From positions 24,195,001 to 24,259,000 of the forward strand of contig JALJCS010000010.1 in assembly GCA_023055355.1 (NCBI GenBank): DNA of 64,000 nucleotides. The letters are read 5' to 3'. A program made the position numbers and the translations under genes. Position 1 is the stretch's first letter. Each line of letters begins with the position of its first letter. Positions 1 to 12,173 of the stretch are shown one piece after another. The notes beneath the pieces were generated by a model that saw only the letters and a program-made list of their open reading frames with translations, did not search any database and had not been told where the DNA came from. The stretch comes from Agelaius tricolor. Lineage: Eukaryota; Chordata; Aves; Passeriformes; Icteridae.

Positions 1-374
1 TGCAAGGTCTTGGCAAGCAAGCTCACAGTTTTGTGCTGTGTGGCCAGGTTAGCCTTTAAGTATGCATGTCTGACAAGAGGTTATGTAAATGAGCATATTT
101 TTGTGTTGAACTCAAGGCAATGGATGGGAGGCAGTAAACAGACATGTGGTAGCTCATGTGATACCTTTGCATCTGAATACTAAGAGGCATTGAGAAGCAG
201 CCCAACATAAAGACGGCTGTGTGAATTGTATGTGGGGAGGAGGAGGCCAGTGAAGGTCATTGAACATGAATATCTGTTGTGCTTGACACCACATCAACAC
301 ATACCCAGGTACAGCGACTGCCCAAAAAGGTTTCACCCTGAAGAGTTAAAGGAGACACATCAGAAATAAAGAGT
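1..374. other. Non-coding sequence, nothing recognised
   Basis: I see no ORF with protein-like character, no RNA gene and no clear repeat here. The short ORF on the minus strand (154-336) has no recognisable motif and starts and stops at random positions. Confidence 0.6.
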
Positions 375-740
375 CTGAAATAATGCAGCCAAATGCAAAA
401 TCCTACATCTATGGACAGAGAATGTAGGCCACACTTAAAAGGTGGAGATCATTTCCATCAATGCCATGACATGAAAAGGGGATTGGGGTAATGACAGAAA
501 CACAAGTAATTCTGGACTCCCAAATAGAGGATGTCTCTTAAAATGGCAAGTATGATTATTGGCTGTGTGAGGAGTAGGAAGATAGGGAGACAACTCCGGG
601 GTTACTGAGCCTCAACTTCACAGAGTGTGCGGAAAAAATAGAAACAGCATTTAGGACAGAGCTACCAGAATGAGTTGAGGACTTGGAAAGATCTTTTGAT
701 CAGTGGGAGAAGCGAGAGTGATGTTTTGTTGCCAGTGTAA
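375..740 (+). mobile_element. Ancient CR1/L3-like LINE relict, sense strand
   Basis: This is a decayed fragment of the reverse-transcriptase coding part of an old CR1/L3-type LINE. Around 392-438 the sequence closely follows the segment of amniote CR1 elements that encodes the stretch upstream of the C-terminus (for example 'aaatgcaaaatcctacatct' and then 'gaatgtaggccacactta'). Weaker matches continue in the same order: near 475-500 (the 'gaaaaggacttggggg'-type region), 545-585 and 660-700. Frameshifts and stops break all frames, so it is not functional. The right border is unclear, and it may continue in a more decayed form to about 1130. The family resemblance is from memory of CR1 consensus sequences, not from a search. 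Confidence 0.6.
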
Positions 741-2899
741 CAGAACGACAGATGAAATGCCCACAATTACTATTTGTGGCTTTAACTCTACTAATAGACT
801 TCTTATGGACACAACCCTCTGGATGCCCAATCTGGTGCATTTTATATGGTTACATGGTGTCTGAATCCTTCTTGGACAGTGCTGGAGCAGATTAGGATAT
901 GTACTGTTGCATAAGACTTCTTACATCTCATTTTTAAGATTGATAAGAAGATGCCAATACCTGAGCTTTGCAGGGAGGTTATATCTGAATTTAGCTTTGA
1001 AGTTTCAACCTTTCTCAACTGTATATGAAAAGAATATTAATCCTGATGGTCTAGTTTCTAACACAAAATCAGTGGTAGCTAGCACTTTGATAGCTTCTCG
1101 AAAGAGGTGCTTAAAAAAATAATTCTTGAAAGTCAAAGCTTTCTATTGTGTTTCCAGATAGGAAAATAGATGAAAGCTAAGAAGATATGCCAAGTAATTC
1201 CGAAATCAACTTTAAAGCACACGATCATGTCTTGGCAATCTGAAAGCAGTGTGTGGAGAAGAGAAAAGGGTTGGCAGAGGAATGAAGAAAAGAAGTATTC
1301 TACAAAAAAAGAAATGGCATGTCTTGGCAGAGAGACAATGTTTGCTAACCTGTTGAAGGGTTCAGTCGTAAAAGAACTGTGTTCATGAGAACTGAAATAG
1401 AGCAGAAACCATTTACCACTTGATGTTTTAAAGCAAACTGCCAAATAAAATTCTGAAAGGTTTCACTTTGCAGATCAACTCGACCTTATCATGTGATAAC
1501 ATAGCAGGAAAATCTGTGCTCTCGCTAGGTTCTTTAATAATGCATCTGAGAAGACAAGTCACATTCTGCTCTCAGTTACAGTGGAGTAAGCCGTAATATA
1601 TCTGTTGAATTCATATTTATTTTGGCATAGCTGAGAAAATGAGGTAGTCCAAAAGGTGCAGAAGGAACAAAATCAGTCATTGGGGTGATAAATCACAAAT
1701 AGAGACCAGGAGTCGGATGTTGAGCAGGGCAAGTATTAGTCTATGGTGGGTGCAGTTAAACTTGAAATGGCAGGAGATACTATTAAGCTGGTCTCACACA
1801 CCAGCATCCTCAGTGTTTGTTTTTTCAGATTCCTCTTTATGTGACTTTCTGGATCATCTTTCATAACAATATTTTGCATGCAATGAGATAAGCTCAAGAG
1901 AAAAGTGGAATCATGGGGAAAGCCACCTGAAACACCTGAAAGAAATTATGAGGAAGGTGAGCCTTCAGTAGTCTGGAGAAGACCCTGCTTTGTGGGTGAC
2001 TGGTTGTGGCTATCTTGTGCAGACGGTCCCTGGCACCACAGTCAGGCAGTGCTCCTTCTCTTTTGCAGCACCATCAGAAGTGCCAAAACACATAACCAAC
2101 CACCTCTGATATGTTATTAAAAATTATTATTTAGACTGAGGTTTTACTAATCAAGCAGGGAGCAGCTGAACTTTACTCACCCAGACAGAAGCCCTCTAAC
2201 CCCTATCCAGCGCCAGATAACCCAGCTCTTTGCTCACCAAGTGGATGCACAGGCAGCCACTGAAGCTGTGTTTGGATACACAGGGGTTTTGTCCAGCTTG
2301 AAAGATGCCTGTGTTTGTACTCAGCAATTAACTTTGCTGTTATCTGTCTGCAGCGTGACGGCTCGGCTGCGTGTGCTGCACGGGAGGGCTCTGCCGTGAG
2401 CACAGCCAAGGACGTCAGCACCAGCTATACAGCCAGGCTGTCTCATATGGATTGGGCTTGGTATGCAAGGTGTTTCTGCAGTGACTCACATTTTCTGAGT
2501 AGCAACTCTTGTTACACAAAGATAGGAGAAGGGTTAACGCAAGCCCTTTTCAGTCCCCCTTCTTTCCCCCCTTGCCAAACACGCACGCTCTCAGCAAAAT
2601 CTCTAAATCATGCTCTCTTCCCGGAGCTCCAAGACTGTGAGCTACACATAGGACCTCTGTAGCTGCACAGTGCCACACTATTCTGAACGAGATGCTGAAG
2701 GCACTTGAGTTTCTTTTACTCTCTCCCCTCCCCTCCGCCCCAGATTTAACCTAGTTTTTATGGCATGAACAGCCCCAAAGAAAGTCGGAGAGAAAAGAGA
2801 TGAAGGCCAGAGAGCAGAGGAGGACCAATGAAAGAAGCAGTAACCATTCTGTCATTCCTTTGGAGAGCAACACTAGACACCTTTAAATGCAGAGAGTGT
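741..2899. other. Non-coding sequence, nothing recognised
   Basis: This stretch holds only short random ORFs. The 103-residue minus-strand ORF at 1133-1444 and the plus-strand ORF at 2315-2662 show no domain, signal or composition suggesting a real protein. No tRNA, rRNA or simple repeat is evident. Confidence 0.55.
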
Positions 2900-3620
2900 C
2901 CTCTGCCTTTTTGCCAAAGCCCTTTTATCTGTGTGAATAAAAAGGGAGGCAGGTCAGCCTAGTTTCTGTTGCCAAATAAAAGCATGAATAAATTAGGCTA
3001 TTCTTAGTAGGCAAGTGAAAGGGAGGGGGGGGGAAAGTCAGTATCTATTTCTAAAGCAATTTCATATTCTGCCCCAACTGTTTGCACATGATAGAAAGGG
3101 GCTGGAGCTGCCTACTATTATGATTAGTACTATTGTTATCGCTGAAGGGCCTCATTGTTCTAGAAGATGTTAGGTTTGCACGATTCACAATCCGTCTCTA
3201 TTCATCCAGGAAAGGTTAGGAGAGAGGATCTGATATTCTGCAAAGGGTTTTTTCCCCCCTCCCTCCCCTTCTCCTTTACTGGCTTAAGGCAGAAAGCAGG
3301 CAGAAGGTCTCCTATTAACTAGAATTAGGAAACAGGGATCTAGGTGCCTGGGAACAGCCGCTCCATAGCTCTAATCCCAGTGAGGACCTTAATTGTATCT
3401 GGTTTAACAGTTATTCATGCTATTTTACTGCAGGCAGGCACGGTGATTAGGGACATTGGTTGGAAAAATCTGTTCATTAGCCTAATAAAGGCTGCCTAAG
3501 CCTGCTTGTTCAGCCACTAATAATCCAACTATTAGTGCCATGCTAGATGCCTTGGTATTAATATGTGTAGTTTACTAGTGTCACAACAGCAATATGGGTC
3601 AGTTTAGTGGCTCCTTGGTT
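2900..3620. other. Candidate conserved non-coding element
   Basis: The block is non-coding, unique-looking and rich in homeodomain-type cores. It contains TAATCC (bicoid/OTX type) at 3521-3526 and an inverted repeat CACTAAT (3515-3521) / ATTAGTG (3531-3537) with a 9-base spacer. It also has many ATTAG/CTAAT cores between 3410 and 3590 and a CTATTCATCC segment near 3199. This fits a developmental enhancer, but conservation is inferred from texture only and could not be tested here. A G/A-rich run lies at 3020-3037. Confidence 0.3.
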
Positions 3621-6600
3621 TCACAGTCAGGCACCCTGTGCCGGTGCAGGAAAGAGAAAATGAATGAGTGAATGAGTAACAAAAGAGATCACACCATATA
3701 GCGAACCCCCAAAATGTTCTTTCCTACAACTCAGAGGCAGCCCAGGAGCTTTAGGAACAAGGTTGTTTGAGGACAAGAAAATCAGCCCTTTCCAGTGATG
3801 GATGTTCTTGAAAAGCAGTTTATTTTTTCATAGGTGGTTCACTTGTTTTCTTCACAGAAGTGTTTTGGCTGCCTATCAAATATTAACAGAGAGTGATTGT
3901 TGGGGAGAGGGGCGTTCGCCGTGCACCGCCAGGGCAGGGGCAGTCACACCTCCCCATGTGTGCTGACACCAACACCCAGCCTGGCCATGGCCAGCTTGTC
4001 TTTGAAGGAGGAGAAAAGGAGGTGTAATTGTATTTTTCTCTGCTTCCTTGATTTCCCTCAGATGACCTAAACTTTTCCTTTCCTGATAGAAGGAGGTAAA
4101 AATACTGCTCACACTTGAGGGATTCATCCGTCCTAAGCATAATCCTTGTGTTGCTAATTAGAGTGTCAGTGGCTCCTTTGGTAATAAAATTCATCTTTCT
4201 CTTTTATTTATGGGAATGATTTGTTTCATTTTCCACTGGAAGTTGAAAATTATCCTAATGTAATATTATAAGTGAATTGGTGCTAGGGATCTTTCTATAG
4301 AAGTTATTTCCAAAGATTTTAATGAGAGATTAGAACATTAAGAGCTGGATTATTGCTTTTTCCTTCTATAGGTGATCTTTCACCTGCATGTTTTCAATAG
4401 CTCTTCCTGTGAGACATTCTATGTCCAAGTTTGTCTTGACTTTGAACCAAACTAGACTCCTAACCACAAAGCATATGAAATTAAGTATAAACACACACAG
4501 TGTATGTCTGTTAACAGCACTGACATCTATGGTGAAATGAGAAAAAATAAAACCAACAGACAGGTAGGTGACCTGTCACTACTTACAGCTACCCACCTAA
4601 ATTCAAGGATATACATTCTACTACCTCTGATAAATACCCCTTAAAACACAAATGGCAAAAATCTCCCATCCTTATGGAGAAAAACCAGACTTCTTCATCT
4701 TCACTGAGCCTCACCTGCTCTCTTTTGAATCCAGAAAAATACTAACCCAAAGCCTTCCACAAAGTCCAAGAGCCAAAATGTGTCCATGCTGAATGCTGAG
4801 TTGTCTATGTGAAAATGATATTGCATGACTATAAAAGAAGCTGTTTATTGCTCAGTACCTTTGGGATAGGTAGATATCTTAACACATAGTTTTTCAGTTA
4901 AATGGCTTTATTTTCTCTTCTAGGTATGTATTTTTATTGCAATTGCTATATGCTCATTTATAAAAGATATTATTTTAATCCATTTTATTGGTGTCTCATG
5001 GGTTTCATGTCAATGGTATCTATTATTTTTTGATAATACTGCATTTCAATGGTTTATTTAGTGACCTTAAGAGAGAATATACCAGGTGGGCACGTTCACT
5101 GCTGCCTCCATATGCAAATGTCTACATCTGGGATGCTAGTGGTACACTAAGTGGTGCTGCACATTTCATGAATTTCAGTAAAGTGAAAAAGTGTATTTTT
5201 CATGCTCCCATGATCATCAGTGCTTCAAAACTCTGCTTCCAGAACTACTGATGCAGAAGCCATGCAGATTCAGGCAGCAGTGAGGGATGTGCTTTTCCTT
5301 GCCTGCAATAAGTTGGCTTGGAAAACAGGTGAAAAATAATCACCATTGAAAAATATTAGTGAGAGGCCTTGTGACTGATGTTTTCTAATGTTTCAGCTTG
5401 GAATTATGTTTTAGTCTAAAAGCTGGAGTATTTCTAGGACTGCACTGAGAAACATCCCATGTTCTCATATTTCAGACATGACAGATTGTATCTTTTTAAG
5501 TAATTGTAATAGTTTGGAAAATACTATTAAAATCAATTCCTCCTCCCTACAGAATTAATCACAGGTGGTTGTTTAATACATGGAAATCTTCAGGACTAGA
5601 AATAGATGTCTTTGTGTGATTTCTGCTGTGTCTCCCTGCCTGATGAGAAAAGCTTAATGTTGTAATACATTATAAGATTTTTTTCTATATATAACTTTGT
5701 TAGAAGTAATCAGATTGATTTCATAAGACTAAAGAGAAAGGCTGTTGAAGAGATTGTAACTGAGCATGAGGTACCTTTAAAAGGTCCTGTATATTGGCTG
5801 CTACCACATTGCATTATAATAATTTTATTATTACCATATTTTCTTTTGCTTTTTGACATTCAGCTCTATAACTCTGTCAGCCTTACTTTTGATTTTATTT
5901 TACTTTTAAATCAACAATGATGGACATAGCAATATGTTATAAATATTAAACTTTTGTGGGAGTCTAGCAATAAGACTGATCACAGCTTTAAATAATATTA
6001 ACAAGAACTGTTGCTACAGATGCTGCTGTGTTGGAGTAGTTCTGTAATAAGGGCAGAAGAGGCAACTCTCTTGTACTCTATTCCCAACACTGATGATGCT
6101 TTGTGAAAAGTTTAGCAAGAAAAATGAACTTTACATGACTAGTCTTCCAAATCTGTAAAATTATTATAATTGCACTTCCAGTCTCCAGAAGATCTCATAA
6201 GATGGAAATATCTTGGGACTTCTGAATGAAAAGAGCTCAGGGAAAAAAAAGCCCTTTTTTTACTGGCTGCTTGCCTTAAAAAACCAGGATCTTTATTTCA
6301 GGAACTAATTGCTTTGCTTACTGCTTTGTTTATTTTGGAGGATCTATCTGAGATATAGGGGTGCAACTGCTTTTTAGCAAAGTGAAAAAAAAGAATTGCT
6401 CTGCTAATGCATTCAGGGGAATTGAAGTGGATAACTTTTTCTGCTGGTGTGCTGCTAGACTTTGCAATAAAAACAGTATACTCTTCAATGATTTTAAGGG
6501 GTCAGTGAAATGATTTTGCCATTGCACATTGAAATCTAGCAGTGCATTATCCCTTCTCATTATACCTCCTTTTATTTCAAGCCTGCATCTAGAGGGATGA

Positions 6601-7629
6601 AGGATGAGAGTATAGTAGCCAGAATGCAAAAAATTGCCTAAATTTTGGAGTAGATGTCTTAGTTATGTAGATTAGATCTCTGTATGGACTGTGACAATGC
6701 AAGAGGATGACTCTTATGTCATTCTAATTTTTCAGCATAAAACCTCAACACTGACTGGCAAAGCTGAAGTACTCATAGTCTTTATGTTATAAATACTGAA
6801 ATTGTGGTATTCAAATGCCAAAGAAAGGAAATCAAGTGCAGGACTAGTTGTCAATTGACAACTGGAAAATCTAAAAAGTTAAGCAATCATCTTTCAATTG
6901 TATTGCATACTTGAACATCAGCTGTTACTTCATTAGATGGAATTCATTTTGTTTCACTAGCAATAGATGCTTTCAGCAGAAGCTCAATGGAAACTTCTAA
7001 TTCATGTTACCAATAGTTCCTGAAAAGATAATTCAGTCTAGACTTTGGTGCAGTTTTAATTGGATTCCATGGATTTTAGATAAGCCTATGGCTGGAAGCC
7101 TAATTCTAAGAACCCTTAAGGAGCAGGAAATGGTAACTTTTATTTCAACACCTGCTAAAGAATGGCCATGGAAATGTCTGAAATTCCACAGGTATCTGGC
7201 TGTAAAAATCCAAAGAAATCCAGCTGTGTCCTCATTTTGTGTTGTTTCCAAACATTTGGCAGTCCACATGAGGATTTTCTGAGACATCTCTTGTCCACCT
7301 CATTGCTTGTTTTGCCTTAGTGCTGACTTCAAATTAACATCTTGAGATGAAAACAGAGATGAAAGACATTTGTGGTAACTTACTCTGTGACTTTATTCAG
7401 CCTCTAGTAAACCCCCTCCAGGGAGGGAATGGCGCTTATTCTACCAGGTAGCAGGTCGACTGCTATTTCTTAGCCACTTTTGCTGTAGATGAAACCTTCT
7501 AGGTTTTCCACACACTACCAGTGCTTATCTCCTCTAATATATAAGGGCATGGTTATCCAGAGTGGAGAATGTATTTTGCAGCAGATGAACAGTGAGTTGC
7601 TGTGAGGGACTCTGCTATCTGATGGTGAG
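3621..7629. other. AT-rich non-coding sequence
   Basis: I found no gene, RNA gene or well-defined repeat. ORFs of 83 to 103 residues (around 3876-4194, 4988-5251, 6330-6629 and 7004-7287) are unrelated to any family I recognise and overlap one another on opposite strands, as expected by chance. Confidence 0.55.
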
Positions 7630-7840
7630 AATGCTGGATGAGGATCCATGAGATTTGTCATCTATTCCCTGCTCTGCCTTGTGCCTGTGGAATGACCTTC
7701 AGCAAGTCACTGTCTCTCTTTTGTCTCAGCTATCGTTTTACCTGCTAAGATGTGATAATGAAACACTCTTTTTTTATGAACTGCTAGGTGCTGATGAATA
7801 GCACTGATGAAAAGTACTGTACAAAAGCTAAGTAGTATTG
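7630..7840 (+). mobile_element. MIR-like core-SINE
   Basis: The sequence follows the plan of the ancient amniote MIR/core-SINE family in order. There is a 'ctattccctgctctgcct' block (about 7662-7680), the core 'gaccttcagcaagtcactg' (about 7693-7711), a 'gtctcag' and 'gataatg' section, and the tail 'ctgatgaaaagtactgta' at about 7804-7821 followed by 'agctaagtagtatt'. These are tRNA-derived non-autonomous retroposons, long inactive. Divergence is substantial, as expected for a copy of this age. Confidence 0.72.
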
Positions 7841-10800
7841 AATATGTGATTGCACTTGGCTTCATTGAATTATGAATGATAATACAGATACTGACCAGGA
7901 GGAAGTTTTAATGATTCATTAGATATTATACAATTACCAAATTTTCTGTTTGTCTACCTTTATGAATTTTAAAAATAATGCTTCATAGATTGCACTGATT
8001 TTGCTTTCTGCTGCAATCTTACAGAGAAGCTAAAATCTTGGGATCTGTTGGCATTTATTTTGTTTGCTGACCTTGGGAGGGAATGGAGCTCAAGATGCCT
8101 ATTTGTATTAGCTAATTTAAGATTAGTTAAACATAGTAGGCTGTGGAGTCTGGAAGACTTGTATTCAGTGCAATTTATTGTGCTTGTTCAAACATAAGAC
8201 ATAGAATTTCCTCCAGCTGTGACCCATCTGCTGTCCTGAGTTAGTGGGAACCCAGTGCTGTACCTGAGATGCTGTGTGGAACACCCTTGCTTAGGAATGG
8301 TAGGCAGATTTAATGCACCCTTCTGCTTCTGTGTGGTCATGCCTGCTACTAGACACAAGTAACAGGGAGGTGGCTTATATGATTTGCCAGAAATCTGTGC
8401 TGAATTACATGTAGCTAAGATTTAGAGGAATATTTTAAGTCTCTTAGCAGACCAAGAAGCCCAAGAAAACAGGCCAAGGATGCATCATGCCACTTAACAA
8501 AAAGTTTGCTACTTACCTCAAAGGGGTTTTGTTTTTAAAAGGCTTTGTCCTGATGCAGTGCTTTTCTGGCTTCTAACTTAATTTCATCCTGAGGTTCTCA
8601 GCTGGGGTTATATTGAGGCTCTTGTTCCTCCTAGCACTTTCTGAAGGATTAGTAAACTCAGCCCTAAAATACCAACTACCTGTTAGTGTTTCTCAATACT
8701 AGCATATATATTTTCAGTAGTAAAGAACTTGGTTATTTCATTTGTGGGATTTTTTCAGAAACGCAGCAAACAAAAAGCTTCATGTGTACTTCTTTGGTGT
8801 AAAATTTGCAGTGTTATTTTTACTTGCTGAATTATGATGTTAATATCACCATTCAATTTTGTTAAAAACCAGTGTTTATAGGTCTGTATTTCTTTGGAGT
8901 TGACACCTTGAACTCTCAGATCCTACCTCTTGACTGGGTGGTCAGCAGCATAACTTAAATGGATAGCTTTTAGATAGGATACATGGACAAATCATCAGAG
9001 TATCCCCAAAAAAAGTCCAATAGCTTTGGAAGTCATAAACTTGACTAAAAAAAGATATATTCAAAAGCTCAAATCAAAAGGAAGTGACCAGAGTCCATCT
9101 GTTCTCAGTGGCAGGTAAACATCTATCACTCACATGTTTTAATATCAACTTTCCATCTTAGAAATTGAGGCTGTCCTAGGGGATCTGTATATTAGTGTTT
9201 CTGTCATAGAAAAGATGAACTTGCTTCCATAGTTATGCAGTGTGCTGCAAGAACTGAAGAGAGACATTTGATATAATAAAAATAGCCAACCAATAAAATA
9301 TGAGGCTCTGTTAATGTTGGCTCAACCATCAGAAACATAAATCGTGCTCCTCTGTCTCTATGTTTGAAAGGTGAGGTTTAAAGATCCTTCCTACCTATGG
9401 CTAAATGATGAAAATTACCAAGATAAAGGACTGTCTCATTTCCTGTCTCTCAGGCTTGGAGAATCCTTACAACACAAAAGGAATTTTTATACCATTACCG
9501 CTGTTTCAAGTTTTGTCTCTATTATGAAAAAAACCCAAAACAAGCACTCACCCCCCTCCAATTTGTTCTTCAAAGCCTAAAGGCATGAAATTTGTTCCCT
9601 AAGTTTATGGCCCATCAATGTGCAAAGATAAAATTGTCTCCCCTAAAAAGTCTAGCCTTAGGAGAGGGAATTCAGAAAATGACTGACAGCTGAACAGCTA
9701 ATTCCCTTGGCCTCCTCTCAGCTTTTGTCGTTAGAGTTTAATTTCCTATTTTTGGAAATATTCATTCAGAAGCTGCACTCCTTTACTTCTTTACTTCTCC
9801 ATAAAAATTCTTATTTGCTTTGCTAAGCCAGCCATTGAACTTCATAACAAGTAAGAATACAAAATCCAAAAAGTAGAGAGTGACTCATCCTCAGCTGAGT
9901 TACAGACTTGAAGGCATTGCTAAATGGTATTTTTTTAACCATTAGTGTCCAAGCTTGGGATGCCATTGAACACTGAAATTGTTCCTTTAGACACTAAAAA
10001 AGAGATGAAGATCCCTTTCCCCAAGGGTTGGAAAACTAATACACTGAGTATTAATTAAGTATGATCTTGAGAATTATTGGCAGTAAGGATACTTTTAAGG
10101 AAGAGTGATTTTTAATGTCATTTCTCATTTTGCTACATGATTTGCTACAGGCCTCTCTCACATCTTATTTGGTGATGCTATGTATAAATTTTAAGTCACA
10201 TACATTCTGCTTTCTGCTGTTTAGATTTGTGAATATGTTTAGAGCCTATACTAATTTTGTGGAAAGGATAAAAAGAAGAGCTATTTGGATTATTTGAAAT
10301 CCTTCAGCTTGCACATAATTTCTATTACATGAGCTATGGCTTCCAGAGAGACTCTTCCAGACAAAAATGTAGTAAATGCATATAAATATATTTATATCTA
10401 CATGTATCTATATTGTACCAGATAACTATTGTGTTCATTAGGATTCCATTTAGGTCTTTGCTGTAATAAATTTACAGGCACACATGACTTTTTAAGGGTT
10501 TCATAGATGTGCCTGTGTCACAGCACTGTGAGCCCTGGTGTTCGCTGTCTCCATCTCAAGGGCAGAGCATGGGGCTGCTCCTGCAGTCCTCACTCTGCAA
10601 ACCTCTCACCTTGATGCCAGAGCATTTCTGTGACATTGAATATGTGGATTCACACCAGGAAAGTCGTATTTGCCTGTAGGTCACCTTCCTTCTGGTCCTT
10701 TTCCAAGGGTGGGGGGGAACTGGAGCCAAATTAAGTCGAGCATTAGCCAGCACACAGACTAATTTTCTGTTCTGACATTGAGAAGTTCTATTTCTTTAGC

Positions 10801-12138
10801 CTCTTGCTTCAAGCTTGGAACATATTATGAAATAGTGATATTTTTCTCTAGAACCTCTTCTGTTTACTTTTCACTCCCAAACTGGTGTTATAAGGAGCTG
10901 AACTTACATCCAGCACAATTTCCCTACCTCAACAGAAGAGATGTCCTTGGAGCAGAGTGCAGCAAAGAAAATCTTTTCACTTTATTATTTAAAAAAGCAA
11001 AGCTGATATCTTGATTAAAATATCCCTGTAATAATAATTAATTTCTTTAATAACTTTTCCCCCAAGGCCTGCCTGGTTTCTCTGCTCCTTTTTCACCCGA
11101 TGTCTTACCTGTAGGTATGGGCACGATGCACCTTGTGGTGCAGCTGCAGTGCAGATGACATGACTGCTCTTACAGTCCTGTTACCATGAGGCAGCTGCCA
11201 GTTCCAATTAACCTCTGAGAGATAAGAACTCAAATTAACACAAGCTGACAGATACCTGGTAACAGGAGGAGGACGATGATTTGGGTTTCTGTGTTGTTAG
11301 GTTATGACCCAGCATGTATTACTGAATGATGTGGCTCACAGAGGCCATGTGTGATGACACAGCCCCAGGAGGTACCTGTGCAGGGTTCACCATGGTGTGG
11401 CATGAGAGCAAGAGTGACCAGAGCCTCCACTGGTCCTCCACCTCCACTGGGGTAGCCAGGAAGGGCTTGAAGGCTATGTGTGTGCAGGAACAGGTTATGC
11501 CAAGTGGTCTTTGGAAGAAGGACAGTGCTATCATCACCTGGATGGTGGTTAGATGTTGCTGTGAGTCTTCAATCAGTTGGAAACTTCTTGGAACCTGGTT
11601 ATAGTCTTCTGTATTGTTCTGTTGTTCTTAAAAGTATCTCTTCCTCTCTCAAGAATTGTGTTATTAGAGAAAAATTTAATTTCCTAGCAGAGGGTAGAAA
11701 TGCAAATATTCACAGTGGTCAGTCCCAGGTATTTCCACATGGGAGAATGGACATGGTTCTTTCACAAAGGTTAATGAACCAGCCAGAGTCAATGCTATTT
11801 AAGATTTGGTTTCAGTAAACAAAGAATCTTTCTTTCAAAAATAATACCATCATAAGAAACTGTTACTGGATTAGGAAATGCTGATTTGATCCAGTTAAAA
11901 TCAGCTAAAAGTGAAAAAGACAAATAGTTCTGTCACTGAAATTAACATCTACTTGAAAACAAACTTTGCTGAATTTAGAGATATTCTAATAAAATTCAAA
12001 GAACTACAATGACCAGAAGAATACAGGGTACAGGCAAGAACTATTTGTCAGTGATGTAAAGTCTATCTGAAATTTCTGTTTCCAGAAGAGGAAAAAGAAT
12101 AGGCAAGGGCTACAGATCCAACCAGAAATGTTATAGGA
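7841..12138. other. AT-rich non-coding sequence
   Basis: No coding gene is visible. Overlapping ORFs at 11319-11818 lie in a locally GC-richer patch and show no protein family signature. The stretch near 10376-10420 is an imperfect TA-rich run. Confidence 0.5.
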
Positions 12139-12173
12139 AAAAAAAAAAAAACAAAACAAAACAAAACTAAAAA
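12139..12173 (+). repeat. Poly(A) / (AAAAC)n A-rich repeat
   Basis: A run of As is followed by several caaaa units. This could be a simple repeat or the remnant of a retroposon tail, but no element body is recognisable immediately upstream. Confidence 0.8.
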
